Shown: positions 25,640 through 37,636 of the stretch, one piece after another
Layout: each line of letters begins with the position of its first letter
Position numbering within the stretch: position 1 is the first letter of the stretch
NCBI RefSeq assembly: GCF_022376445.1
Contig: NW_025954969.1
Coordinates: forward strand, 434,001 to 498,000
Length of the DNA: 64,000 nucleotides
Source of the DNA: Fomitopsis serialis
Lineage: Eukaryota > Basidiomycota > Agaricomycetes > Polyporales > Fomitopsidaceae
Reading direction: 5' to 3'
Made by a program: the position numbers and the translations under genes
Notes under the pieces: generated by a model
Told to the model about the DNA's origin: nothing
Seen by the model: only the letters and a program-made list of their open reading frames with translations
Database searches by the model: none

Positions 25640-28600
25640 ATGCCCGACGAAGGTAGCTTTTCCCTAGGATCCCCCAGAGCTCTTAGTCCAGGGGTATGTA
25701 TTCTCAAGCATGTTAATCGTGACGCCATCTGCGATTCTGAAGTGTTTTCGCTAGACCCCTAGAATGAACGAGCGTGCAACAGAAGACACCCCGTTTACAA
25801 AGGTGACTAAACCTGCAGCTGGTCCTCAGATGACCAACTCACTTGAAAAGGCATCCGCACAGAACTCGGATGGAGATGCCTGCGGAGACCCATCCCACAC
25901 GACGGTAAGCATCGCAATTTCTACTACGAGGCACACACTGACCGTCAGATAGTCGCCACTGAGTGACGAAACGTGGAAACAGTACGAGACACGCTTCAGT
26001 AATGTCGATACAAAGTTCGTCAAGACTTGGGACAAAGATCTTGACACACTACTGCTTTTTGTGCGTCGCTGTTTCCATCGCCCACGCGGTCGCGTTGTTT
26101 GACGATCGTCCATGCAGGCGGCTTTGTTCTCCGCAGTGCTTACGGCTTTCGTAATCGAGTCGTACCAATACATGAAACCCGAGTCGACCAAGACCGAGGT
26201 GATCTTGCGACAATTCTCATCACACTGCAGTCGAACGGCACACCCCCGGCGAATGCTCACGCTCTCGAAGTAGAGGCGCAGGCAAGTTCGGTCTCCACCT
26301 TCGTCCGCATCAACGTTCTCTGGTTCGCGAGCTTGGTCACAAGTGTCTCGACCGCGTTCTAGCGATGCTCAGCAAGAGTGGCTCGCCGATCTCCACGAAG
26401 GCCGCGACGATACGTCGTCCGAGACGCACATGCGGGGAGGCAGATCCAGTTACGCTATGACAGCATGCGGGACTGGCGACTATCACTGGTACTGCCCTTC
26501 CTCCCTTTCCTTCTGCATGTGTCGCTGCTTCTATTCTTTGCCGGCCTCGTGGATTTCTTGTGGTATTTCAACAAGACCGTCGGCACAGTTACAGCGATAT
26601 TCGTCTCAGGCATGGTCTTCATATACATTTGGACACACATCCGGTCCATCTTCAGCGCTACCTGCCCTTACAGGACATCGCTCACCTTCCTTATCCTCAT
26701 CTTCGTCAACTCGATACGGAAGGCCTCTCATTGGACCTCCCGCCGCGCTCGCAGGGCATGGGTTTCGTTGCAGTGGTAGCCGAGGAGTACTGGACTTACA
26801 ACAGAGACGCGGAAGTATTCCGTGCCATCTGGGACGTCCTCATCGCGTCCTGGTTCGGACGGCGCTGGCGACGCCTGCTCACCACACTCGGCGACACGCA
26901 CATCCTGCCGAAGAACCTGTGGAGTCTCTGGGCGAGGCACATAGCGCTCGGACCGACCAACATTGTACGCCTGCGAGAGGAAGCGTACATATCAGACCAC
27001 TCTGACCTCATGGACGCCCGTGTTCTCGCACGGATGATCGGCGCGTACCCCAATGTCGGGGATAGCGCACAGTTGACCAGGGAGTTGTGCAAATTCCCTG
27101 CACTGGTACGGTATCGTGCGCTCTTCATCGACGCCGGGGCAATTGACCTGCTAGTGGACCATATCCTCGATCGACATTCGGACAACGATCGCGCGGCCAA
27201 GGATGGTGTGTCCAAGGATGGTGCGGTCAAGGATGGCGCGGCCAGCGCGGTCGAGGATCGCGACATGGACCTCCACCGGTCTAGTAGGGCTCTTGCGCGC
27301 CTCCTGACGGAGGCAGAGACGAAAGATGCTCGCACAGTCCTCTTCAAGATCCAAGGCATACCAGTGCTTTGGGATTTCCGCTTGCGTCGCGTGCCGAAAT
27401 ATATTCGCTTCTGGTACCGCCCCGAGGAGGCACTCACGAAAGACAAACTATGCCAGCCAGACGCGCGTATCAACGACAAATACGAAAACATCATCCTCTA
27501 CTCGCACATGCTCCGATTGCAGCTTGTCGTGTCGTCGAGCGGATGGTATTCAGAGCAGGTGCGGTGTTCGGTGGAAGATTTTTTCAACCGCCTGCGCAAG
27601 CCTGATACGATACGCGGCCTCGACGGCGACGAACTCACCGCGCTGGCAAACGCCACGATCTTCATCGGCATGCGCCCTATCAAGGTGGACCGGTCAAAGG
27701 ACAAGCCAAAGAAGACCGAGGCGGACGTCGAGAGCGGTACAAGCACGGTACGGGACTCTCCGGACGATCAAGAGCGCAAGGCGCAGGCTAAACACGCGTC
27801 TGACGCGCTGGATGTCCTTGCGGCCCTCATGCAGAACAGGCCGGACATGGGCTTCCCAGTGTTGCGTCAGATTTGCTGGGGTGTTTGGATGCTGTCGCGG
27901 CCGATCCCACGTTCTCTTTCTGGGCTTCTCGTCCCGACTGTAACCTCACTCGACGCAGTCGCCCCCGTTCTTGCCCGTTTACTCTCACCCAAAGGGAACG
28001 CAGCTCGTTTTTAGATGCCATCCTCGTCTTGATGATGTGTCTCCTGCGCTCAGAGCTCCAGGTTCAATGCAGAAGCTCGTCCGAGTACGAGGATCACCGA
28101 AAGTTACTGCAGGCGCTCCTGGAGCGCTACCCATACTTCTTGAAACGCATACGGACGACGCCCGACCTGAACATCATCGCGAAGTTGACGAACCTACTGA
28201 ACTTCGACGCGCAAGCCTCGACGGCCGTCCAGGAGGTTGCTGGATTCAGCGAAGGCTGGCGCCAGGAAGTCGATTCATCCGCCCTACTAAATTCGCTCAC
28301 TCACGTCGTCGGGATCTCTGGTTTCATCTGGGAGTTCGGTACAGCCCTCGTGCAAGAGGTCGAGTTGTCGCCTAAAACGGAATCTAGCTCGGATTCCGAC
28401 TCGAAGTCGGACAGTCTGATCTCAGAAGACGATCGCACGAACATCCTGTCAGCTACACTCGATGTGCTGCGCAACGTGTACATCAATCTCGGTCGCATCA
28501 AGCCGACGAAAGAGCAGGACATAAGGGACCTCTATGCTTTGGTTCTGCGCTTCGCTTGTCGCGCAGCGGCGATTCTCTTCAAGGGACCTGCCGGTGATTT

Positions 28601-29333
28601 GACCCCGATAACCGAGGATGTCGATAAAACCGACGTTGCCGTCTTTCCTCCTGTTCGTGATGACTCGAAACAGACCTGTTTTCTTACAACGGAGAGCAGA
28701 CCTGGAAACTGCTCCGCCCCCGATCTCGCGACACAGACTGAGCAGGCTTTACAGGCTGCTGCCTCGGTCGTCGAAAGGGCGAAGAACGTGGAGAAGGATG
28801 AATTAGGCCTCAAGATCATAAACATCCTCCTCGTCTCCATTGCCATGCTGCAGCGTGAGCCTGCGGAGCCTGAGGAGCCTGCGAAAATAGACGACGAGCA
28901 ATTCGGAAGTTTAGCGGCGGACATGCTCGAGATTCTGAGAGTTGGAAATGCCAAGCACGCAATCGACCGGCTGGCCCCTGTTCTCGATGACGAAGATCGA
29001 AAATGGGCTGATAAGGCTTTGAAAGCCGTGCGCAATCCTGGGAGTGCGGACCAAACAGCTGGAGGCCGAAGTTCCACGGACGGGCGCGATGACGACAGGG
29101 GGATCCTTCGGCGTATGCGGAGGAGCGTTTCCATTGCCACGGTGATGAAGATAGAGAAGGCGGGATCAGACTTACGTGCGCTGGTCCGGACGCCACGCGA
29201 GGCCTTATCCCGGAGTGAGCGGCCACCCCGCGCTTCGCAAACCACGGACCGTGATATGGATGAGTTACCGCAGCCTATTCAATCGCATCCGATTGAGGCA
29301 AATGGCGAAGGCAGCGCGACTCGGCCTGAGTAG
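25640..29333 (+). CDS. Large DUF6535 membrane protein, frame-disrupted
   Basis: Exon 1 reads MPDEGSFSLGSPRALSPG, with an intron at 25694-25754. The DUF6535 domain follows: SPLSDETWKQYETRF, TWDKDLDTLLLF, an intron, AALFSAVLTAFVIESYQYM, then NVLWFASLVTSVSTA and WLADLHEGRDD. Two further hydrophobic segments are FLLHVSLLLFFAGLVDFLWY and TVGTVTAIFVSGMVFIYIW, giving about four membrane helices. A long soluble part of about 850 residues continues to 29333. It contains alpha-helical stretches, a KDG-type tandem repeat (27196-27252) and a Ser/Asp run near 28385. DUF6535 proteins are expanded in mushroom-forming fungi and have no known function. The frame drops one base near 25965, 26215, 26370-26440, 26690 and 27880. 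The fully soluble C-terminal part resembles no enzyme I know. Confidence 0.8.
27196..27252 (+). repeat. In-frame KDG tandem repeat
   Basis: Inside the DUF6535 gene, three near-identical 18-bp units encode AKDGVS, KDGAV and KDGAAS, in a charged linker. The units are very similar at DNA level, so the array is probably young and may vary between strains. Confidence 0.7.
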
Positions 29334-30018
29334 TACGGTCTTGTCCTGTACTAGATACGTGTATGCATTCAACCACCACTTGAAACCATCAAGCTATCGA
29401 GCATGAATACATGACTAAGTATTTGACACCCTTACCCTGCACATAATAGTCAGATCACCGGGAGTAACTCTATCGACAACACTTGCCTAATCCGGCGATG
29501 CACCGGTAACGCCACCGAGGCGGGTTTGCTATCCTTACCGCCAGTCGTGACCCTCTTCCGACAACCACGCACCTCCCTTAGGCTATTGCCAGGACGATTG
29601 CGGAAACGAGCCGGTCTCTTGACAACATTGGTATGCAGAGGCTTGCAAGACCGGTAGATCATCAGTGAATTGACTGAGCCGACTGCTCAGGGCAGGTACT
29701 TAACCGGATCCGGAGACTTGCAGCCAACTGCAGGGGCGCCGGATGTCCTCAGGTTCAAGTTGAACTCATTCGAGGCACAGGCGTCCTCTTCGCTTGGGAT
29801 CGAGTGGTCACCGAACTGAGTATCGGCTGTCCCATACTTCGAGCTTGGAGTGCTGCATTGACAGAAATTGCACGAGCGCCGCCGAGGCTTACCCAATCAC
29901 CGCCGCAGTAAGTGAATGCTCAATGTACAACAAAGTACGTGGTCCGTAGCTGTATTAACAAAATGTGTGTAGGTATAGGTATAATCCTTGTGAAATCCGT
30001 CCCCTCGCTCCGATCGCT
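29334..30018. other. Intergenic stretch, no gene recognised
   Basis: About 685 bp between the DUF6535 gene and SNF8. No domain, RNA gene or repeat was seen. It presumably holds the 3' end of one gene and the promoter of the next. Confidence 0.5.
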
Positions 30019-30773
30019 ATGCATAGACTAGGAGGCGTCGGGATCGCGGCCTTCGATAGACAAAGCCAACAAAAGCGGTCTTTTGCAGAGCTCTCAACTG
30101 AGATATCTCAAGGACAAGTCGACCTTCTTCATGCACAGCTTGCCCAGTTTCGCAGTGCATTGGCACACTACGCCGCGACTCATCGCGACTCTATTCGCGA
30201 CGACCCTCAATTCCGACATGCGTTCCAACGCATGTGCACGTCCATCGGAGTCGATCCGCTGGCAGGCCCTAGAAAGGGTGGCTGGTGGGCGGAGATGCTG
30301 AACCTCGGCGACTGGCAGTTCGAGCTCGGGGTGCAGATCGTCGACGTCTGCGTCAGCACTCGGGAGCGAAATGGTGGGCTTATGAGATGGGCGAGCTCGT
30401 GAGGCTCGTGAGCAAGCTCAGAGGCGTCAAGGGCGGTGTCATCACGGAAGACGATGTCATCCGGAGCATCAAGACGCTAAAGCCCCTCGGCGCTGGATAC
30501 GAGGTGCTGGACGTTGGTGCGGGTAAGAAGATGGTGAGGAGCGTACCCAAGCAACTAGACGCGGACCAGGCGGTGGTGCTTGCCATCGCTCAGGAGGAAG
30601 GTGGTCGCGTCTCAGAACAAACGCTAGTGCAGCGGAGAGGATGGACCCATGAACGTGCGCGCGCAGCGTTGGAGAACATGTTACTCCGCGACGGGTTATG
30701 TTGGTTAGACGAGCAGGATGACGAACAAGGGGTCGCTTACTGGGTGCCGTCTGCTATGCGGTGGGATGAATGA
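30019..30773 (+). CDS. SNF8: ESCRT-II subunit SNF8 (VPS22), one frameshift
   Basis: A subunit of ESCRT-II, which sorts ubiquitinated membrane cargo into endosomal vesicles. The protein starts MHRLGGVGIAAFDRQSQQK, as SNF8 proteins usually do (short MHRRG..G start). ISQGQVDLLHAQLAQFRSAL, CTSIGVDPLAGPRKGGWWAE, the invariant-type ELGVQIVDVC and TRERNGG follow. The C-terminal winged helices read VRLVSKLRG and VLAIAQEEGGRVSEQTL, ending WVPSAMRWDE. Total length is close to the family norm of about 250. One base is missing at about 30382 (ATGAGATGGG where ATGGAGATGGG is expected), which breaks the frame between the halves. No intron is needed. Confidence 0.9.
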
Positions 30774-31775
30774 TAAGGTAAGTTGTGCCATTCGTGCAGA
30801 GTTTTGGTTCATGAGTCATGACCATCCCTTTCAGGACGTGTATCAATGGTGTACAATTTGGACACTGCGATAGTGTTACTCCTATTACAAATCGGTTGGT
30901 CATGCCTTCGTCTGCATCTGAGCACATTTTCGGCAACGACGGCTAAGCCGCTCGAAAGGTATCATATCAACGTGTGCGCATGCAGCCTAGTGTTCAATAT
31001 CCCAGAGGGCATGGATCGGCAAGAGCCGTTCGTGCTGAAGGGCCGTAATTTGAACAACGTGTCTGTCTCAGACAAGTCTCCATGATGCAATACATAACTT
31101 GGTCGTGATGGGGGCGTGCAACAAGTTCCTCCGCTGCAATGTTGAATAGGCCCATCTGACAAGGCGTGCGCCATAGGGCACCACACGCATAAGACAGTAG
31201 TGCACGAAAAACCGACGCCACAACTACAGTATTCTTGTCTTCCGTTCACGTTCAAGGCACCTCAGGCTCCCGAGTCTGCTAGAAAGATCCTCAACAGCGG
31301 TCGCGCTTGTCGCGCCCAAGTTACGGGACGGAGCAGAAGGGATTGGGAAGGAACCTAGCGACGCGTACATCTCACTTGCCGTCGGCTGGCGATGTGCGTT
31401 ATGCTGCACCACTACACTTATCATTGATCCGTCGTGTACGTACTATGTCCCGTCAGCACGAAGCGGCTTGCGATAGCCTAAAGTATGTAAAACGACGGAC
31501 GTGGTACCGAAGACGTAGACGTACAGAATGAATTGGAACCTCCATCGACTATCAGCGTACAGTATGTAAGTCAAAAACTCTGAGCACGTCGTGACCGTCT
31601 CAGAGCACCTTCCCGTCGGCTGGGTGCGGTCAGATGTCCGCTTTTCTCCTACGATGACTTCAGGAAGCGACGGCGATCTCATGAGCACCACAATCAACGT
31701 CCGAGGGTTAAGACTAGCACTCACCTTTGCCCCCACTTGCGCCACCAAGGCCGCGGTACGCGCCACAGACGCACC
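30774..31775. other. Intergenic stretch, no gene recognised
   Basis: About 1 kb between the ends of SNF8 (+) and MTEY-family copy 2 (-), so both genes terminate here. A minus frame at 31443-31766 could be a further exon of the MTEY gene, but its sequence does not match the paralog's tail. Nothing else was recognised. Confidence 0.45.
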
Positions 31776-33510
31776 TTACCGCGGAGGGAGGCCCATCCTT
31801 CCACGCATATGAGCACCTCCAATGGTATGCCTCCGGCTGATCCTCTTACCCAGTCCATCCGAGCTCGAAGAGGAGCCCGACAGCTTGGGGATGCTGAAGA
31901 TGCGCTGGAAGAACGCTTTCTTCGGACCCGAGTGCGCTGATTGAGGGGAGTGCCCGGACTTCGTGGTTGAGGTGGCGGTGTAGATAGAACCCGAGCCTGG
32001 GACCTGAGTGGCCATGAGTTAGGTTCATCTACTACCAATCGTTGCGAGGGAAACGGTAGAGGTAACCGACAGGGACGGCGAGGAGGGAAGAAGATGGCGA
32101 GATTACGTACGATAAGTTTGACCTTCTGCCCCGGCGTAGGCAGGACATAGTAAGTGCTTCCGGAGGCTTGCGTTCGACCCTCATCTTCATCGTCGAAAGA
32201 GTCCGAGGGTGTTTGAGCGCGAGGCTCGTCCGGGGGGAGTTCATGATCGGCGATGTACATAACGCTTTCTGCGGGCGTGCGGGTGCGAGCCACGCTCCGT
32301 CCACGGCTGCGGCTGCGGCCACGGTCTCGATCGACACTTCTGTCGTAGCGACCAGCCATGCGCGGGTCCTCTTCCGGAATGGCAGATCCGGGACGGCGAG
32401 AGCGCAACGACCCCTGCGCTGAGTGGTACACGGACGAACCTGCGCGCTGGTGTGGCGGAGCCTGCGGCAAAGGTGCAGAGTGGCTATATGTCATGGAGGG
32501 GGCGTGGCGGGACGGGGCATGATGAGTCGCCGAGGGCGAGTACACGATTGCCGGTGGCGCGTAGTGAGATCTCGAATGTTTTGACGAGGGCGCGTAAACG
32601 ATTGCGGGGGGCGAGTAGTGGTAAGGGAGCTGCGACTGTACACGCGACGACGGCGCATGGTGCGCGAATGATGTTGCAGCACGCGGTGTCGGTCCAGGCA
32701 CGGGTTGAGAGTGGGGTGAGAGATTGGCGGTGAGCTTGCCGGCAGAGGGATTTGCGAAGGATCGAAGGCACGCCGCGGCGAGGGAGACACGATACCGTGC
32801 TGTGAAGGGTGTGAAGAGTGGTGTGAAGCGCTGCCAAACCGGCTAGGCTGCTGCGGGATTTGCGAGATAGTCGACGGCGGCAGAGGAACCTGCAGTGCCG
32901 CGTCAAACGTATGCGACGAAGGATGGGGCTGCGAGGGCTGGGAGAAAGGGGGTAGACTTTCAGCTGTCTGACTAGTGGACTGCGTGTTCTGGCTTCCTTG
33001 TCGAGACGGAAGGATAACGATACTCTCGGGCGAGCGAGGCGGCTCCGGCATAGCACGGGGCTCGACGACTGGCTGGCTAGCATAAGAAAGAGACTGAGCG
33101 TGACGAGACACTACATGCGATGGTCCACGCTCAGCGGGCTGTGCGTATGGTCCTGACTTGGACCGTCGGTGCGTAGGGATTGAGCGGGGCTCCGCACTAC
33201 GCATCTTCGGCGCCTGCCTCGAGTATGTGCCATTGTGCGGGTTGTATTCGGTGGCGATGGGTATGTCAGCCCGCCCATCGTTGTAGCGCAGCACCATACG
33301 TGGCGGCAGGGAATGGCTGCTTTCCTCGTCCGAGTCACTCGGACCATAGCTGGGTGCGTCAGAGTCGCTGATCATGGACGGGGGGTACGATGGCGGCACA
33401 AAGGCGGGCACCGTACCGTTGGGTGTATGAGCCTGGATCCATTGTGCTGTCCGCTCCCGCGCGGACATGTACTCGCGTATGGCCTCGGAGTTGCTCGTGT
33501 ATTCGGTCAT
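31776..33510 (-). CDS. MTEY-family Pro/Ser-rich protein, copy 2 (one frameshift)
   Basis: Paralog of the gene at 15501-16395; function unknown. It starts MTEYTSNSEAIREYMSARER at 33510, with an in-frame ATG three codons earlier at 33519. It then runs about 450 residues of Pro/Ser/Tyr/His-rich, probably disordered sequence. A tandem motif YxPPAIVYxPSxxH occurs near 32530-32625, followed by an Arg/Ser stretch RDRGRSRSRGRSVARTR. The conserved block STYYVLPTPGQKVKLI ends at an intron, and the tail VPGSGSIYTAT, KKAFFQRIFSIPKLSG, RRHTIGG closes at 31776. Block order and intron position match copy 1. One base is missing near 32700. The long N-terminal half has no counterpart of this length in copy 1. 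Confidence 0.7.
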
Positions 33511-33519
33511 GGACGCCAC

Positions 33520-36251
33520 GTAGTAGGGAGAGAAAGCAAAAAATAATCAGCGGTCTGGGAACTTACGAGGGGGTGGGCGGAGAAGAGCATCCCGCTGGAC
33601 GGGAGTATTCTTATAAGCTCGACATGTTAATTTCGTGGCCGGAAGCGAGTTCACAAGCTTCGGTCCGTAATGCCTCCTTTGGAGTAAGCATTACTCTGGT
33701 TTCAGTCATCTGGAATACCCGCGAGTGTCAGTAAAGTTAACCTTGATTATGTGACTCGTCCGGCCTGAGGTCATGGGGAAATGGGGAGACCCCGGAGGAC
33801 GATTTGAGACTATCGCTGGGAGCAGAAACGTGTTCACGGCGAGGCGGAGGACATCATCGCTCGCGAACCAGGCTCTGTCCCGCGCTTCTGGCAGCGCCAC
33901 AATCCCATCAGTGAAATGAAACTCCGCGCGGCAGCGTTTGGTGGCGGCTGCAGTGCACGCTCTTTGCCCGACCACCATGATCCGCTATGCTCCTTATTCT
34001 GTGCAGTGGACTCGACGACACGCCTCCGTAGCCTCAACCGATATTCTTTTGCCAGATCCACGGACATCGATGGTATGAGCTGTGACGCGCACCAGACGGT
34101 GCTTCGGTTCCCAGGTTCATATACCCGCGTTCGAGTTCGACGGTGGGCCAGGAATATCACACATCCTCCTTGGCACACCCAATGTACTCACTTGTAATTC
34201 ATATCATTGGCGGCTGTACTGCGTCCTTGACGCCTCGCAGCCGCTCCCGTCTTCGGACCGCCCCAATGGGCTCGGGGACTAAGCCTGCGCCAACCAGCTG
34301 ATACGACCGTGCCATACGATTGCGTGTGGAGGCGCGATGAGACATGAGCTGCTCATGTCTATGCATACCGGGAACCTCCGAGGCTGTGCGGCAGGTCAGC
34401 GGCTTCTGCGCAATCGCTCAGGCAAGCGGTGAACTCCATGCGTTGCCCGAGAAGAGTCTCCGTACACTAGTATTGGGGACTTCGCGGTCCTGACAGTAGT
34501 GCTGTATGAGCCTGTTCAGCTCGAGAGGCATCCGTGTACCCTCACGTACTGCTCCTTATCACTTTTATATCGCTTTTGCGACAGGTGTTGGGAAAGAAAG
34601 GCAACATGACTGACATCAAGCGCCGCGTGTAGCGTCCCGTGGAAGTTATGAGCTCAAGTTCGTCGAATTCGTAAAGGTACGAGGCATGATGATCTTTTCA
34701 AGAACTCACAGGACCTTGCGTTCCTCTTGTAGTTGGCCGTCGAACCTCGGTGTCATTGTGCGTACGAGGCCTACCAGTATACATGTGACGAGCAGGTGGT
34801 CGCTGACGCACCGTGCGCTCTATGTATGAGTCTATTCTCTCGCCCCGGTCGACGCGTCGGTCTCTGTATGGGGCTAGTGTGCGTCAGGCAGTATAGAGAC
34901 CTGTCGGAGACCTGGTCGCGGCTGCGACATGCGGCAGCACGCGGTCGAGTCCTGATGATCATCCGCGCGTTACTGAGCAGACGCACAGAACACCGGACGC
35001 GGGCTCTTCTCTTGCATTCCCGCACCGGGGCATCCGGGCGTTCGAGCAGATGCATGGTGAAGTTGGCAACGCACGGCGAGCCCGAGCCCTGCAAGTTAAA
35101 TGGCTCTTTCCGGAGGGTTGTGAAGCCCAGATGTCATTCAGCGGACGAACTTTGCTGCTGCGCCCGTGGGAGCTGACGAACTATGGCGTTGATGCTATTC
35201 ATTCTTAGTTCATTTAGACGTTCGACGGCGGCGACTGTTACCTCATTCCAATAGGTCTGTATAGGAAGGGGGAGGCGGATGACGATGGTCGAGATGACAA
35301 TGTGCCTGCGAAGGGCGACTCGAGGCCAACTAGTTTGCAACATAACCTGATCTAGCCCTATACACTCCCATGAGACACGGCGGCCTGTCAGAACTTGTTA
35401 TCGTATGCTCTGCGTCCACAGGCTCGCAACCTTCTCGTTCACAGTGGTTAGTGCGCACATTCCGCCGCACAGCCTGGCCGTCGGCGATTGCAGGGTGTGT
35501 GCGCATATCGCGCTTCGATCATATCGATGTACTCTCTTCCAACACGGACCAGTGATTATAGACCGCATGCGAAGCTATGGCTCTCATCCTTGAGGGTGCG
35601 TTCTGCGGGTCGTGCCTGGTTCCCCTCCGCCACTGACCTCAGCGTTGCTTGAGGCGTTAGACGCTGTTATTGGCGGCAGTTGGAGGCTGGAACGGTTCCC
35701 CCTCTAGCGATGCTATTCAAAAGTCTTGCAGTTCTTATGCGATTACTGGGTCTGGCGAGACTTCCTTTCGATAGTGGTGCCGTCGCGCATGCGTCTCTCC
35801 ATTCGGTGAGTGGCGAAGTGATGTTCTGAGCCACGGGCGTCCATTTTAATCGCTCGGATACCTACAATTCAGACCCTTCTTGGTTTGCTCATGTTCTCTG
35901 AAGACACGAGTCGATGTGGGCATGCCACCGAAAACATCGAAGCTAGTCACCAAACGCTGGCCCTTCATTGCACGTTCACGTCTGCCACAGCAGTGTGCAT
36001 CGGTGCTACATACAGGTCATGGTGAGCCTTTCATTGAAATGACAGCGCAGAAATGCTACCCAAACGCAAAACATACAGTACTCATTGGATCGACTAGGGA
36101 GTATACCCTTCAACTACCTAGTACCTAGTGGTGCACACAACGCCAGTATGAACACGGCTATGACGTCATCACGTGGCAAGTACGTCGCGACATCCTCGCT
36201 CGCATCCTAGATCGCGTTCATTCACCTCGATTCTACCTAACCACCACCATC
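33520..36251. other. Intergenic stretch, no gene recognised
   Basis: About 2.7 kb. CTTATAAG at about 33610-33618 is a plausible TATA box for the minus-strand MTEY gene, about 105 bp above its ATG. Frames at 34.7-35.2 kb carry many Cys and Arg but match no family. No repeats or RNA genes were identified. Confidence 0.45.
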
Positions 36252-37636
36252 ATGTCTACTTTTGCAACAACCCTGGCATATTCAACAGATTCAGCGGGAA
36301 TGAACCCCGCGCACACGTTGCCTATGAAGTTGCGTGCCATCGCAGAGGCTGGATTCCGCAGGTCGAGATGGGCTTCCCCGACCTCGAAGCATACGCCTCG
36401 CAGGTGTTTCCTGGTACAAGAAGCTCAATGACAGTGGGAAGGTGATCTATATGACCTTTTGAAGACGGCGAAGGAAGTAAGGGAGTTTGTCAGGAGTTGG
36501 GACTCAGGTGCTGGTAGTGCATCCGTACGTGTTATAACGTTGTTCAGAGTCAGCGTTCTGATGTTCATTAGCTTCTCCGAGTTGAAGGATATGAGGACGA
36601 AAAAGGAGAAGGAGAACATGCAGAGAGCTAGGGCGTGGTTAAAGTCTTGGCGGTACTTTCCACGTCCTCCGAGAACTGAACCGTACGTGACTTACTCTCC
36701 AACAGGCCCTCGATTGCCAGATGCTACAGGTTGGTTCTCGGACGACCCTTCGTCAAGCTCTGACCTCGATGTCATTCCCGGGATCTCCGCGTGCTTGCAG
36801 ACGAAGCCGCTACCCAAGACCCTCCGATCAAAATGTGCGCTCAATCTCTCCTCAAAGTTCTGTTCATATAAGCTCAACCCTCCTTTAGCGCATATGAGAT
36901 GTGGGCTTGGGGCATTCATATGTATGTAATTCTTGTCTTCTCGTCGTGAGTTCATCTGAGATTATGTACCCGACTGTTCAGCAATACTTGGGAGCATACC
37001 TGGGAGGTGTGCAGGCGTGTCAATCGTCCAACTTTGGGCTCTGCCTCGACACATTCCAGATCTCGGGTGCGCCTTTCAGAGACACCGCTACGAATTCACC
37101 ATGCTAATGCGGTCGCTCGTGTGTAGCACGTGCCTATGCGGACCCTACCTCCCCGGACGGAAGGCTCTTGGTTGCACGAGATCGGCTCGCGGACTCATTG
37201 TCCGCTCTGAGCAAGACTATCCCCCGAGAAGATCTTCTACTTCCAGATCTCGGATGGATCGCATAAGCATGGCGTCGACGCCCTCAAAGCGAGTGCCCAG
37301 AAGCAGGGCATTGATCCGCTCTATGCGTGGTCGAACGCGTGGCGGCCGCTTCCCTTCCAAGACGAGATTGAGGGTGAGAAGGGGGAAGAAGGCTACGGAG
37401 GCTATTTGCCTGTGGTCGATGTGTGCGAGGCTGTGGTCAAGACGGGATGGAGAGGCCCATGGTCCTTCGAGGTCTGTTGTCTGATAGTTGTCCACACAAA
37501 CACGGCTCAGACAATACACAGGTATTTTACGAGAGAATATGTCGAGGATGATCCAGATGTGCCGAGGAGGTGGACGAAGTCGGCTAAGACTAGCTACGAT
37601 AGGATTGAGGAAGAGCTGAGGGAGAGGGGGCTCTAG
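36252..37636 (+). CDS. Sugar-phosphate isomerase/epimerase-type TIM barrel, heavily frame-disrupted
   Basis: This belongs to the AP-endonuclease-2-like TIM-barrel group that includes xylose-isomerase-like epimerases and 3-dehydroshikimate dehydratase. It starts MSTFATTLAYSTDSAGMNPA at 36252. Blocks visible across frames: LRAIAEAGF, QVEMGFPDLEAYASQ, DLYDLLKTAKEVREFV, DLDVI, RDLRVLADEAATQ, AYEMWAWGIH, NRPNFGLCLDTFQISG, RAYADPTSPDGRL, EKIFYFQISDG, YAWSNAWRPLPF, GYLPVVDVCEAVVKTGW and RGPWSFE. It ends DPDVPRRWTKSAKTSYDRIE at the C-terminus. Likely metal ligands are the Glu, Asp and His residues in those motifs. At least six single-base losses occur (about 36352, 36420, 36445 and later), between several short introns. 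The substrate is unknown; dehydroshikimate is one possibility. Confidence 0.75.

Noticed and set aside
31443..31766. Extra exon of MTEY-family copy 2
   Set aside because: The paralog ends at the RRH(S/T) basic tail, and this frame has no counterpart there. A stop follows the tail at 31776.
34733..35176. Cys/Arg-rich 147-codon frame
   Set aside because: It lacks a zinc-binding or other motif, has no homologous look, and overlaps open frames on the other strand.
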